DNA from: Xestospongia bergquistia
Lineage: Eukaryota > Porifera > Demospongiae > Haplosclerida > Petrosiidae
Assembly: GCA_963965975.1 (NCBI GenBank)
Contig: OZ014411.1
Coordinates: 19,744,446-19,808,445, forward strand
Length of the DNA stretch: 64,000 nt
Direction of reading: 5' to 3'
In this document: positions 1 through 14,500 of the stretch, in pieces
How the letters are laid out: the number at the start of each line of letters is the position of its first letter
Position numbering within the stretch: position 1 is the stretch's first letter
Notes under the pieces: model-generated
The model's input: only the letters and a program-made list of their open reading frames with translations
What the model was told of the DNA's origin: nothing
Database searches by the model: none
Translations under genes and position numbers: made by a program

Positions 1-199
1 CATACATGCACACACATTATATATTAATTAAATTATATATCAATACATAATTAATTTTTGATGATCTTGTGAAGATGCTAAGCTTGTAGAAATATTTTGA
101 GTTATTTGTATTTACACTATGTATCCAATGAAAGATGTAGTTATACTTTAAACTATTAATTAACTATTTTTAGTGATTTAAGTGCTAATAATTGATTAA

Positions 200-960
200 T
201 TCTAATATTTTCAATTATTTTAGATTGTGGGCCAGAAAACTATCAAAGCTATTACTTAGCACTTTAGGTAGTGTTATGACATCATTCTATTACACATTAA
301 AATCTTCTAACAAGCCTTTTATAAATGACAATAATTCTAAAGTTTATATATATCTCATTATTAGTTCTTTGTAGCATATTGTATAATCAAGGTATCACTT
401 AGAATACTTCTACTATTAAAGTAAGACATGATGACCAGTAGTGTCAGGTGTCATTGATAGAAGTTATCATATCCTGTATAAACGTATTGATTATGATTAT
501 TTAATAATAATTTAAAAAGTGGGACCAGTTAAACCAGCAGTTATTCCTGTATTATCAGTGTCTATTTTATAATATGTAAAACAGTCAATAAACAAATTAG
601 TCTAACCTTGGTCTACTATCTCAGGAAGTGGTTTTAAGACTTGTTCTATGTCATTCTACTTTAATTAAGGAGATGCAAGATCCTGTACATGATATAGTAG
701 AGTAATAAAATAAGTTCAAAATTAAAATAACATGTAATTATTAGATAGACAGGTAAAAAGGATACACTACACATTACTTCAATGTGTTGACAATCTTGGA
801 TCAAACAGTGTTTTGTCAGTAAAGGAACAATTTGAAAAACGAATCTTTACTTCCAACTATACTTGTATATATTTGACATTAATTTGATCATTATTAATTC
901 CTTTAATATCAATTTTAGTAAGAGCACTAATAACAACATCTACTATGAAATAAAGTGTAC
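200..960 (-). pseudogene. Decayed copy of the Roc-COR exon tail and downstream linker exons
   Basis: This stretch matches about 8.17-9.06 kb in the same order. Positions 740-960 resemble the C-terminal coding part of the Roc-COR exon, 600-730 the first linker exon, 390-470 the short GITPDTAG-type exon and 200-330 the following intron. Frames are broken by small indels and stops. Because the order is that of a gene end lying downstream of the intact gene, the simplest reading is the leftover 3' part of a second tandem gene copy. The similarity is seen directly; the tandem-gene reading is inference. Confidence 0.6.
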
Positions 961-1319
961 TTGAAATACATCAAAATAATGGGTATTTTCATAAGGTTTA
1001 TACACTATAATGTTGAGAGCATTATTAAAGGTCATCTCCTACTATAGGACTGTAGCCATTACTTTGTAATATTAACTTTTATTGCTTAGACAGACATATC
1101 AATAGTCAGATGAGTACATTTGTGATGGAAATAGAAACAATGTTAGTTATGACATTTGAGTAATGAGATCTATGTTTTTGATGCTAAGTATGCACTTTTC
1201 CTGAAAGGTTCTTAACTATTAAAAATGCATTGACTTTTTGATTTTATAAAAAATGTAACATTTCATAATACAGTGTAGTTTATATATATTGTCATTTATA
1301 TATTACATTATTCTTATCA

Positions 1320-1432
1320 TTATCCATAGTCATCTTGATCAATTCTATCAATTATGAATACATCTGTCTTACTTATATCACAACAGAATAACTCTGTCAC
1401 ATCACATTGTGTGGTTGTAACACAGACATGGA
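1320..1432 (-). CDS. Possible terminal exon of the ankyrin-Roc-ZU5-death gene
   Basis: On the minus strand an acceptor (TTTACAG) at 1433-1434 opens a frame in the phase left by the exon ending at 2460. It runs 36 complete codons to a TAA at 1320-1322 and is cysteine- and threonine-rich at the start and acidic at the end. No domain is recognised. The phase match and clean stop make it a reasonable 3' end, but a one-in-three phase match is weak evidence and the exon could be spurious. Confidence 0.25.
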
Positions 1433-2459
1433 CTGTAAATGAGGATATTACTTATAACCACACATTTAGGGTCTTAGTAATAAATTATGTAATCCTAAAA
1501 CTGCAGCTACATTCAGAAATTACACTGTAGATGGTAATGATATTTATCCTATGAGGCAGCAAAATAGGTTTGCTTTGCCCCAGAGCATAATTTTAATAAT
1601 TTATAAGTTATTTTTAGATGTCAATTGTATCTCTCATCAAATAGTAATGTATTATATTATATGTGTTCAATACTTCACTTGATCTTTAAAAATTTACTAA
1701 GTTTAAAGTTGAGAGATTGATTTATTATCAAGGAAATTACTTGTTCTTCAGAATCAGTTGTCTAACTCTAAAACATATAAAGCTCTTTGATTTGTCTTCA
1801 TGATCTATTTATTTCCTAAAGAAACCATCAACTCACAGACTAGCCACAAACATACTGAGAAGGTGAAATATTTATTTATAACATCATATACAAAATATTC
1901 ATTCATACTTTGTGAGGTAAGGAACCAAACAAATTATATAAAGGAAAGGTATATTTCTGAGAAGTCATCATGTAATTGAGTTTGTATAATACAATTAAAG
2001 TGGATGACATACGTAGCACACCAGCCAAAACCAACAATTAATGATCTTGTAGTTGTATATCTTCCCTGCTGTAAATGTTCAGTTTTAAATAACATATTTT
2101 ATTTAAACAAAGTGGCAAAATTATTAATAAAATTATCTAGAAATTAAGGGGGCAGCAATGTAACAAAGCATCAAATAATAATATTCTAAGTTATTCTATG
2201 TGTAAAGAGGTCAAATATTTGGATTTAACAAAGCTAGTTCATTGACTGGAGATTTGTAACAACTTCAAGAAATAATACTTTAGTTAGCAGTTGCTCCTTC
2301 TTTATGAGACACTACAAAATTGTAAAAATAAAAAATTAAATAATAAAAATTCAAAAACTATGAACTATTAAAGATATAGTGTAGTGTAATCTTCTAACAA
2401 TCAATCATTTAAGATTATGGCCAAGAACAAGACTAAGTAAATATTGTCTACATACTTAC
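1433..2459. other. Non-coding stretch, probably the last intron
   Basis: AT-rich sequence with no sustained reading frame on either strand and no recognisable RNA gene or element. It would be the last intron if the terminal exon at 1320-1432 is real; otherwise it is 3' flank. Confidence 0.4.
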
Positions 2460-2520
2460 TATTTGGTTCTGTTATAGTAACATCAATTGTAGTCTCTTGA
2501 GTGCCTTCATTTTCTGCTTC
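2460..2520 (-). CDS. Acidic linker exon after death domain 2
   Basis: A 61-bp exon entering in phase 0 after the death-domain exon and leaving in phase 1, with a GTACAG acceptor and a GTAAGT donor. It encodes a Glu/Thr-rich linker beginning EAENEGTQETT. It is a near copy of the 6541-6610 exon, three codons shorter. Confidence 0.55.
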
Positions 2521-5500
2521 CTGTACAAAATGATTTACATTCTTAACTACAAATATCAGTGATATTAGTTATTTGTAGATTTTACAATAATATTATTAAT
2601 TCCATAATTCATTAATCATAACAAAAAGAATACTATAATAACTGATAAGCACTAATGTACAAAAGGAACCTTTGTCACAGTAGTTGCTGAATTACACTAA
2701 GTGATTTTATTACCAGGCTACCACTGTATAGAATAAAATAGGCAACAGGATTATCTGAGTGAAGACAATCCTATATAATAATCACATATTTAATTTGTGC
2801 AAATAAAGAGATGGTGTTAAAACCACAGGCATGACAAGGTAAAATTATGTTAACTATTATAAAAAACTAACCAGAAATCTCTTTAAATAATCTTTGTATT
2901 GACATGCCACATTATTCTGTCTTATAGCTCTTAAAGCAATTAACAAATTCCTCCTAGTTGCATTTTCAGCTTTTTGTTGAATCCATAATCGATACATACG
3001 TGCTAGGTCAGTACATCCATCTAGATCCACAACATCCAGTCCTAGTTTTACACCCAAATGATACCACTCAGCAGTTCGAGCAAACTCAGTTACTTCATTC
3101 AAGTCTGGTTGTTGATTTAAAAGTATCTCTAATGAAGGAGATACAACGATTTTATCTGACATTTTAATATTAGAGTAATAATCTTAGAAATATAGACATA
3201 TATATATAATATTCTAAATACCAACATCACAATACAAATGCAATAGGACACAAGTACTGTTAATTGTGTTACTAAGCAACTCTTCATTTTGACCAATCAA
3301 ATTGTACTCAATGGCATATTCCATGTATGGCTTCAATATACAAACCATGGATAGGGAAATGACATCAGTTAACTGTAATGGTGTGCATTTGACAGTCATG
3401 TTTTGCAAGTGGCATTTCTTTAAGGCTACTAAGAATGGACATTTAGAGTTTAGGGTTAGAGTTGTCTAGGATGTAGGGTTTAATACATATCCACTATGTG
3501 TAATGTGTATGCTCAGTAATAATTTTAATGATAATATTTGTTGATGAATAATGATTATAGATAATTTGTACAGATGAACAAACAGTAAATGTTTAATGTT
3601 TGTAAGGAACAACTATTCTGTAAACTTTGTAGCTCAATACTCTACACTCAAGACTCAGTAATAGTAAGTAGGTACCTAAATAAGTCTATGAAGTGACTGT
3701 AATAGTTATTTGAAAGCAATATAGTAGGAATGCAATGGACAATTTTTCAGACCTGTCCCCATAGCTTAATAATAAGACATTATAATATTGAATTTCATTA
3801 CTTAAGTAAGAAATCTCACCCAACTTATTCTCTACTACAGTAGTAGTGTCACTAACAGTTAGTTCTGACTTTTCAGATCCTATGAGATAATACATAACAA
3901 AATTATACAATTTAAGACCAACTATGGTATGCTTTGTTGGGGGGTGACTTGCTGGCTTGTTCTATGTTGCTGCCAGAGTGAGCTATATTAACAAAAGGGG
4001 CACTCATTTCTATATATTACTTCAATATTTTAGAAAAGCTTATGTAATATTTTATGTGACATTATATTAAAACATGAGTATATTCTATCTTTAATGTCAC
4101 TTACTTGTTGTCTCCTGTATTTGTTGCAATTCAAGACTAGAAATTACCAAACCCATTGGCTCACTTGACTCATTTATTCCATAAAAAGTAAGCTCTAGAT
4201 CAGTTAGTTCTTTGTTATCTTTGAAGGAAACTTCAAAGTTTAAAGAAGGTAGGGCAGTGTTTGGTTTATATCGATCAATGATGTCCCTAGTAAGCTTAAA
4301 CAATACATAATTTAAAACTTCACAATATCAACTAGGACTTTACTTCTAATGGAGTGACTTTTGGCTTAATGTCATAATTCTTCTCATTAGTGATTTTAAC
4401 CACAATTATGTCAGGATTAATAAAAGGACGTAGGTCTCTCCTTTTCCAGTTTTGGAAACGTTGCTCCGTGTTCACACTCTAATATAGATAAAGAACATGT
4501 ATACAGTGATAATATAGTGTTGTAGTTCTTTTTACATTATGGCTACATACTTCAATAAGAGGTGGAAGATTTTTTGTGACCACTGCATGTATTTCCCAAC
4601 AAAACTTGAGTACCTCCTTGAAAAAAACTGTCATGACATAACTGCATTGAGATTGATGATCCTTTTCTTTTTTGATGCCAATAGCAATGAGACAAAATTC
4701 AGGGATTCCTACAACACCAAAATTGTCATTAGGTCTGAACACTTGTTCATATTTAGTTGGTAATGGCTCAAACTTGTAAGGTGGTGGTCCTTTAGCTCTG
4801 ATAAATGCTAGCTGTTCACTTTCTTCTAGTGACTTGAGCTCAACATTATGTTGGAGGTGAAGCTTAATAGGTCTAGAGAATTTTCCTGTTTTTTTTATTT
4901 CGTAGATACAGCTAACAAACTCAACATTAGGAGGAAGGATGATCTCTGAATCCTGTGGTGAAACTATGCTCACTTCAATGTTGACTTCTTGCCCTTCTTC
5001 CACTGATGATGGTGGAACAACAAACTTCACTCCATACTCTGGTTTCTCAAAAACTTGCTCTTCATTGACGTATTCAATATTCCATTTAGACACATTTTTC
5101 AAAACTAAATAACAATAAATCAAACAAGTAGGAGTACTAGTACATTTATTAACCTTGTTTGCAGGGAACATCTTTCTTTGAAGGAACTTTGGAAATAATC
5201 GGGCTAATATCTGAAGTAGAAAACAAATAGGGACAAATATATTATATCTTCAGTAACCATTGAATTATTGCTTCAGTATTTTAAAAAAGCTTAAGTAATA
5301 TTTTATATGACATTGTATTAAAACATGAGTATATTCTATCTTTAACGTCACTAGAAAAATATTAACTTTTTCTTTGAAAATGACATCACGTGGGAACAGT
5401 TTATATACTAATAATCCAAACAGAAAATGGTAATGATAGCAATATATATAACTTTTTGGTGTAGTTTTTGTAAATAAAAACTTTGAAAAATATGAATAAT

Positions 5501-8500
5501 TCACTCATTCATTTATAATAAACAGTGGCTATCTATTATGTAACTGAAATATTTATTAATATTACATATATATGTCCACTATCACATATTGTTGTATGTG
5601 ACTTTCAAGAGTGATAAATGAAATTATACTACATTCTGTAACTGTTGATTTATATTTGAAAGTGATGCAATTAATAGTATTTATAATGAATTATTGGTAA
5701 CCACAGTACTTTTCGTTACTGATACTAAATTTTAAAGAATTCAATAAAGTACAGAACCTTTGTTGCAGTAATATATGGCTGAATTACATTGAGTATTGAG
5801 TACTAAATAACTTAGGCAATAAGATTGTCAACACTTATATATTTAAAGCAAATAAAACGATGGTATTAAAACCACAGGAATGGCAAATGGCATTAGTTAG
5901 CCCTAATCATGTACATTTGACAGTCATGTTTTGCAAGTGACTCTTCTGCTAAGCATGCATGTTTAGAGTTTAGGGTTAGAGTTGTCTAGGGTTTAGGGTT
6001 TAATACATATTCACTATGTGTAGTGCACATACTTGGTCATAATTTTAATGATAATATTTTGTCAATGAATAGATAATTTTTAAACAGTTGAGGTTTGACA
6101 TTTATTAGGAACAACTATTCTGTAAACTTTGTAGCTCAATACTCTACACTCAAGACTCAGCAATAGTAAGTAGGTACCTAAATAAGTCTATAAAGTGACT
6201 GTAATAGTTATTTGAAAGCAATATAGAAGGAAAGCAATGGACAGTTTTTCAGTCCTGTCCCCATAGCTTAATAATAAGACATTATATTGAAATTAATATT
6301 GAATTTCACTACTTAAGTAAGAAATCTCACCCAACTTAGTCTCTGCTACTGTAGTAGTGTCACTAACAGTTAGTTCTGAATTTTCAGACCCTGTATAAAA
6401 TATGAACTAAAAATCTTGTTTATAAGATGACATTTTAGTGATTAAAGATATAGTATAGTGTCATTAAATTACTTCTAACAGTCAATCATTTAAGATTATG
6501 GCCAAGAACAAGACTAACTAAATAATGTCTACATACTTACTATTTGGTTCTGTTATATGTAAATTAGTTACATCAATTGTAGTCTCTTGAGTGCCTTCAT
6601 TTTCTGCTTCCTGTACAAAATGATTTACATTCTTAACTACAAATATCAGTGATATTAGTTATTTGTAGATTTTACAATAATATTATTAATTCCATAATTC
6701 ATTAATCATAACAAAAAAAATACTATAATAACTGATAAGCACTAATGTACAAAAGGAACCTTTGTCACAGTAGTTGCTGAATTACACTAAGTGATTTTAT
6801 TACCAGGCTACCACTGTATAGAATAAAATAGGCAACAGGATTATCTGAGTGAAGACAATCCTATAATAATCACATATTTAATTTGTGCAAATAAAGAGAT
6901 GGTGTTAAAACCACAGGCATGGCAAGGTAAAATTATTTTTAATAAAGTATATACTGACATGTTAACTATCATTACAAACTAACCAGATATTTCTTTAAAT
7001 AATCTTCGTATTGACATGCAACATTATTCTGTCCTATAGCTCTTAAAGCAATTAACAAATTCCTCCTAGTTGCATCTTTAGCTTTTTGTTGAATCCATAA
7101 TTGATACATTTGTGTTAAGTCAGTACATCCAGCTAGACCCACACCATCCAGTTCTAGCTGTACACCCAACAGACGCCATTCAGCAGTTCGAGCAAAGGTA
7201 GTTATTTCTTTTAAGGCTGGTTGTTGATCTAATGAAGGAGATATAACAATTTTGTCTGACATTTTAATATTAGAGTAATAAACTTATAAATATAGACATA
7301 TATAAAATATTCTAAATACCAACATCACAATACAAATGTAATAGCACACAAGTACTGTTAATCATGTTACCAGACCAATCAAATTGGCATATTCCATGTA
7401 TGGCTTCTATGATACAAACCACTTACGGGAAATGACATCAGTTAACTGTGTGCATTTGACAATAATGTTTTGCAAGTGACACTTCTTTAAGGCTAATAAG
7501 AATGGACATTTAGAGTTTAGGGTTAGAGTTGTCTAGGCTTTACGGTTTAATACATATCCACTATGTCTAATGCATATGCTCAGTAATAATTTTAATGATA
7601 ATATTTGTTAATGAATAATGATTATAGATAATTTGTACAGTTGATGTTTAAGGTTTGTAAGGAACAACTATTCTGTAAACTTTGTAGCTCAATACTCTAC
7701 ACTCAAGACTCAGTAATAGTAAGTAGGTACCTAAATAAGTCTATCAAGTGACTGTAATAGTTATTTTAAAGCAATATAGTAGGAAAGTAATGAACAGTTT
7801 TTCATGTTATATTGAAATTAATATCGAATTTCACTACTTAAGTAAGAAATCTCACCCAACTTAGTCTCTACTACAGTAGTAGTGTCACTAACAGTTAGTT
7901 CTGACTTTTCAGACCCTATGAGATAATGTATAATAAAATAATACAATTTAAGACCAACTTTGGTATGCTTTGTTAGGGGGTGACTTACTGGCTTGTTCTA
8001 TGTCACCAAGGATGGGCTGGAGATCAATTTTTCTTGGTTCTTTCCCTGAACAAAGTATATAATATAATTAACATGATATCTTAATAACAAATAGGGAAGT
8101 GAAAATTATAGTTCTCTTTTAACTATAATGTAAATTAATAGTATATTCATAAAATTAGTCCTAATAATGATAATGAAGATTGTGGACACAAAAACTCTTG
8201 CATATAAAGATAGCACTTAGCAGTTTATCATAGAGCTATGACATCATTCCACTACATTAAATAAACTTTCTATAAACGAGACAAAATATACGAATATATT
8301 TCAATGTTTGACAGTTTACCAATAGCTATCTGTTGTTTATAACAAACATGTCAAACATAATTAAGGTCTCACCTAATATACCTCCTACTGTTAAAGTAGG
8401 ACATGATGAACCAGCAGTGTCAGGTGTAATTCCTTTATAAATAAAATATATCAGTAATACAATTTATTGATAATGATTATTTTATTACTTAAAGAAACAG

Positions 8501-11500
8501 GATCAGGTGATCTAACAGTTTCTCTTGTGTTATCAGATTCTATTTTCATAATATGTAAAACAATCCATAAACAAATTAGACAAACCTTGGTGTATTTTCT
8601 CAAGAAGTGGTTTAGAGACTTGTTTTATGACATTCTCAGTTAATAACGGGGAGGCAAGATCCTTTACATGATATAAAAGGATTAATATAATATCTTTAAA
8701 ACTAAATGACTTGTACATTGTTGCAGTTACACTAAAAGTAATAATAACTCACTTACCAAAGGATTGCGTCCAGCAAATATGCTGAACTGGCTACAGTGCT
8801 CCATTACAGATGCATAAGAATATTCAACAGACGATAAAAAGGATACACCACACATGTCTTCAATATGTTGTAGATAATCTTGTTGGACTGGTGACTCAGC
8901 ATTACTTGGGTCAAATAGTGCTTTGATCACTAAGGGAGCAATTCGAAAAAATGGATCTTTACTCCCTACTATATCTTCAATGTGAACGTTGTTAATGTCA
9001 ACTTTAGTAAGAATACCCACAGCAACATCTTCCATGGAATAAAGTGTGCGTTGACATACCTCAAGAGTATGAGGATTAGCTACTTCATTAGGTGCAATCA
9101 TGTACTCATCACTTGTACATGAACATAGTCGGTTCTTAAGGTTCAGAATGGTATTAATAACTGAGTTAAAAACTTTGTGACTTTCAGTCATCTCTTTGTT
9201 TGAAGCAAGTACTGTAACACATCGATTGTGCTCAGATACTTCAACAAAAAACTTAACTCCAGCTTCATTCTCCCAATATATACCATTAGTCCATACATTA
9301 CAACGACGAGCTAATGCTTCAACAATTGGATTAGCTTTGTAAAGTTTACATGGTTTTCTTCGAGGTGGGAGGGGGAGGCAATAGGTATAGGCAAGGCTAA
9401 GAAGAAGCATATGAAGAAATCGAGTCGACAGGAACTCATAAGGATCAGGACACCACAGACACCATCCCAATCCATTCACTATATTAATATCATCAGGTGG
9501 TTCAGCATCAATGTGTGCAGGAAAAAATAAAAGCTCATCAAATGGCATAGGTATTGATGTTGATATGTTAGTTTCAAGGCAATCAAGTGCACTTGATTCA
9601 ATAATGTGACAGAACTGTAGGCTTCTAAGAAATCCTACTAACATATCAATATCATGATGAGGAAAAACTTCCTTAAGAACTGATAGAGGTACAATGCCAG
9701 TATTACTAGCAATATTACGATAAACACGCTGGATTGCCTGTGGGGCAAATAGGACACCGTTAACTTCTTTGAGAAGAGCTGTTTTGTCAATTACTACCCA
9801 ACTTTTATTTTCCTTATTTCTGAGGAATAATATAAGACCCTTGTCACTCAAAGTGGTCAGAAATTCTAATAACACTGACATTTCTGATGGAAGAGAAGGG
9901 TCATTATGCTCTTTTAATAAGACAAATAGCTCTTCTAAACTAATAGCCACTTCTTTAAGAAGCTGTAAAAAGGAGTACTGGACATGGCAATAAAAGCTGA
10001 TTTTGTTGGATCGATCAAGAACAGCTTTACAGCTCTCAGAAAGCATAGAAATAAACTCTTTTACTCCTTTACCTCCTGGACGATGACATTCCATAGGTAG
10101 AAACCCACGGTATTCTTGTGAATGTATAACCTTCTTAGCAATTCCATCAACCAATCTATGGATTGGGTCAATACTAGTAGTCAGCTCATCCAGTCGACTA
10201 CCAACAACGATGATTTGTGATTTCATTGAGCTCTTCATTCCTTTACAAATCTCCTCAATAAACTTAAACCAGTAATGAAGATACTTTATCAGAATCTCTT
10301 CATTTAAGATCAGCTGGAAAAGAACCAAAAATACAGCAGGAGAGTTCAACATGAGGTTTTCAAGGACAGCAGCATGACTACTATAGTATTCCTTCTGACC
10401 AGCGAGATCATAGAGGACAATATTTCCTACTTCATGGCTTGTGAAGGTATGTGTATCAATACCAGCTGTTAGTGGTTCTACTGTGACACATTTGGATGTA
10501 TCAAAATTGTGATTGGCTGGTTTGTTAGCTCGTTCCATGATAACTGCAGCAAGAGAACTTTTTCCAACAGAAGTGTCACCACAGACAACTACCTTGCTAT
10601 AGGATTCCACAGGGAAGTCAGCTTGACACTGTTTAAATGGCGCAAACATTTTTAAAATCTCGAAACGATTGGTATTGCGGCGAGGAACAAGTTCCATTGG
10701 TGCTTGTCCATTGTTGTTCTTAGACATTGGATCAACTTTTCCAGAAGATAAGAGAAATTTGATGACACCAGTGGAGCCTTCGGAGCAAGCATTGTGAAGT
10801 GGTGTATTACCACTCTAAGTAAGATAGAATAGTAATAAGGTCTACAGTATTTACATTATAGTGTAGTAAATAACATAATAATAGGCTGTTTGATGAATAA
10901 ATGGCTAAATTCTGTTAAGGAGATAGGAATAAGAGACTTTTGAAAGTGATATGCCAGATCACATGTCATCAATTCATCATTCTACTTTTAATGCCTCCTA
11001 TTCAGTTATAAGTATACATAAAAATATATATTTAAATAAGAAGATCATCTTACAAATCAATAAATCAGTGAATTCTATTTGTCTATGCTAGAATTTATTA
11101 TCTATTAGAAAATGAATATCAATATATATCTCTAAAACCATGTTTACACACATGCAGCATAATTAGTTAATATCAGTCATATATTCCAAAAAAGCAAAAA
11201 GTTAATTTTGTACAGAATTAATCATCATAGGATAGATGAGCTTCCAGTGTTTCATGTATGAACACATGTATATAATGAGAAATAATTTAATATTATAATT
11301 ATGATCTATTACAGCTCTTTTATTTATAAATGTATTTCGTAACAAATTTAGAGAGAATCTAAACATTCCAATTCAATTAACATAACCTGAAAAATAAATA
11401 TTCAAATGTTTAAAACCTTCAGGACACATTAGCTAGATGTATGTTTATAATGGAATAGTCTTTATTAAGTTATATGGAATTGAGGTGGCCATGTGGGTGT

Positions 11501-14500
11501 TTTTTAAATATATAGTCTTAAAGAATGCAAAGTGTATTTAAAACTTGTGCCATCACCACAGCTACTAATTCAAGCTTCTCCTTAGCATTTTGAACTGTTG
11601 TTTCAAATTTGGAAATTTTTAAACTGGCCATTCTCATTTTAATCTATTATCTTCTAATGAGAAAGACCCAGTTTGAAACTAGACCTTAACATACACAGTA
11701 GATAAAACTCAATCACATATAAATAAATACTTTAATTCACAGAAGAAAACAGTCTATTTGCAAAATATAACAGACAATAATGTTAAAGAATTTTAATTAT
11801 CTAAGATTTATACAATATAAACCTAATTTATAACATCTTCAATTATGTACAAATAGCAGTTGTCAATATATAACTTATATTTATACTCACCCTGTTCTTC
11901 ACATCAATGTGAACATTACAATTAAAAATAGCAGCAACAATATCAACATTGTCATGAAGAGCAGCAAAATGCAAAGCTGTGTCGTTGTTCTGAGAACACA
12001 AAGACAATATGACAAGTAAAATGTGCAAATTACCTTTAATGTAGCAACAATGTAACTGGATTATTTATTTATATAATGACATTGAATATCAGTGTAATTA
12101 AATGATGAAGTACATAGTATCTAACTTGTAATATTCATAATCTTGAATGTGACAAATGGATATATATACCAATTTTAGCATTTTTATTAATATTATATCT
12201 ACAGTAAGCCCTATCCTAATAGTTGTTAGTAATTCTGATATAGCAATTTGTATATGTAGCATGTAGGTACTCAGTTATTAATTTTAAACATTAACAAAAC
12301 TTTTACACTTTATTCCAAAGAGTTGGTGTACAAACTTTATTACTGTATATACAACACCACACTTACATAACATTTAGTCACACTGAATGCAAGTTTAGAA
12401 AAGTGTGCCAATGTAAAACATAGCATCACTCAATGGCCAAAATTTCCTTAAAATAGAACAACTTATACTTTAGTCTCAAATTTCCTGTTGAAGTTGTTCT
12501 TTTTATCTCATGTTGACTAATTACTTGTAATTTACATGTCATCAAGTTGTAGTAGCAAGTGAAGCTCTTTCAATAGTTCATTACAGAAGGTAAAATATCA
12601 CAACCTACTTTGTGAAGTAGTACTACAACTTACCTTATCTACAATGTCAACAGAACAGCCACTCTTAATCAGAAAAAGTGCAATATCTGTATGGTTCTTG
12701 CTAACAGCAATCATGAGTGCTGTCTTCCCTTCCTATAATATAATATGTAATGAAAATAAAAAGATAAATACATAAATGATACTAGTTTTGTAATTTTTTG
12801 GTTTTGGTAATTATGAAATAGATCTTAATCTCAACAAGAATGTTTAGTTTACATACAACATAGATTTAGAATATATTTTGTTACAAATGACTTATTATAA
12901 CCTTAATTAGTAGTTTATAACCTATGGTATAAGTAATAAAAACAGTTTAAAAATGGGTGTGGTTGCCAAAAAGCTACACTGTAATATAATCTACAAGTAC
13001 AGATAGTCACATTCAATATTGTGGCATATTAAAACTCATTGCTTACAATGCATGTTAGTAGTCAAAGCATGCAGATCAATTTTTTGGGTAAGTCTCATGA
13101 AACAATACAATAAAACAATGAAAACAAATATACTCATACAGAAAACATGTATAGTCTGAAAAATCTTTGTTAGCACATGTACCTTGCCAACATTACCAAC
13201 TCAATATCAAACCAATGCTAATGTATACATGAATACATAGTAAATTTGGCTGTTGTTAGTTTAGTATGTAATAATAAATTATAGTTTATTTACTTCAATC
13301 ACATATTTTGAATTTTATATGGTAATATAAATTAGTTAGCACAAATGTCATAATAATAACTTCATAATAATATGACATGGACTTTGTTTTAATACAGATG
13401 TTTTCAATGTGAAATTTTTAGCATGGAAATTAAAGATAACAGAACCATTATTTTAATAGTATAAAAAATAAAAACTATCATTCAAACTTGCAAGGACATG
13501 ACAAAACAATGAGCCATAACATCAAACTTAATATTTCGTAAAAGCATAAACTTTTCACCAAATGATATAGGCTGTGATTTAAAATACAATTTCTGTCAAA
13601 GAGCAAGCTAGTTTTCATGTTAATATTACCATCAAGTTCTTTGGACTACTACCTGATTGAGAATGTAGTATAAAAATAATATACACACTTGTCAATGTCA
13701 GGTAAAACATCTTTTATCATTACAATGCTAATGCTTATTAAACAGTGATCTTCCGGTCATAGCTTCTGATTACCAAAAAAACTGATTTTTATTATTATTT
13801 AAATTACCTTGGTTGATATCAACACCATTATCAACTAATGCTTTAACAATGGCTGTGTGGCAGTACAAATATTGCATTGAACGATGTAAACTGATTTACT
13901 TGGTGGCTACTAGGAAGAAGATATAAGTAATCTTTACAAGGACATGCTTATTTTCCAGTATTATAATAGAGATACTAAATGAAACATGGCATTATAGAAG
14001 CTAAGGCTTAATCCACAATGGCCTGCATTTAGCCTAATAATATGTATGTTACTTTCAATACAGCCAGACATTCAGGTGGATATCAGTGGGTTGTCCTGAT
14101 AATCTTAAACAACAGGTGAACAACATATTCATGTACGCATTATTTTGCATCTTTTCTTGTCTACTAAACAATCTTATGATCAAAGCATTCTTAATTGAGA
14201 ACTACTTTATAAAAATTATAATATTAGTTCAGTACATGATGTAACAAAACCTTATGACACTATGAAATGGACTACATTAGATTATGACATTCACTATTTT
14301 TCATGATTTTAAAATCACTTCTTCCTTCAATACTATGTCAAGTAATGTTGATAACATTTAAGAAATTTTAGCATTTTTATTAATATAATATAAATACACT
14401 ATGCTTATTATTAAGCGTTAGTAATTCTGAAAACAATCTATTTGCATAATATAACAGACAATAACGTTTAAGAGTTTATAAGTATTAGTTATAACACATC

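Larger units (their letters stand above)
2400..7935. repeat. Duplicated death-domain segment (2.4-3.9 and 6.48-7.93 kb)
   Basis: The two ~1.5-kb segments align base for base over long stretches including introns. Each carries a linker exon, a death-domain exon and an acidic linker exon. A partial third copy (5.88-6.4 kb) carries only the linker exon and its flank. Confidence 0.85.

Noticed and set aside
10725-10727. ATG at the head of the Roc frame as a gene start
   Set aside because: The frame continues upstream into an ankyrin repeat ending at a good acceptor at 10815-10816, so it is an internal Met.
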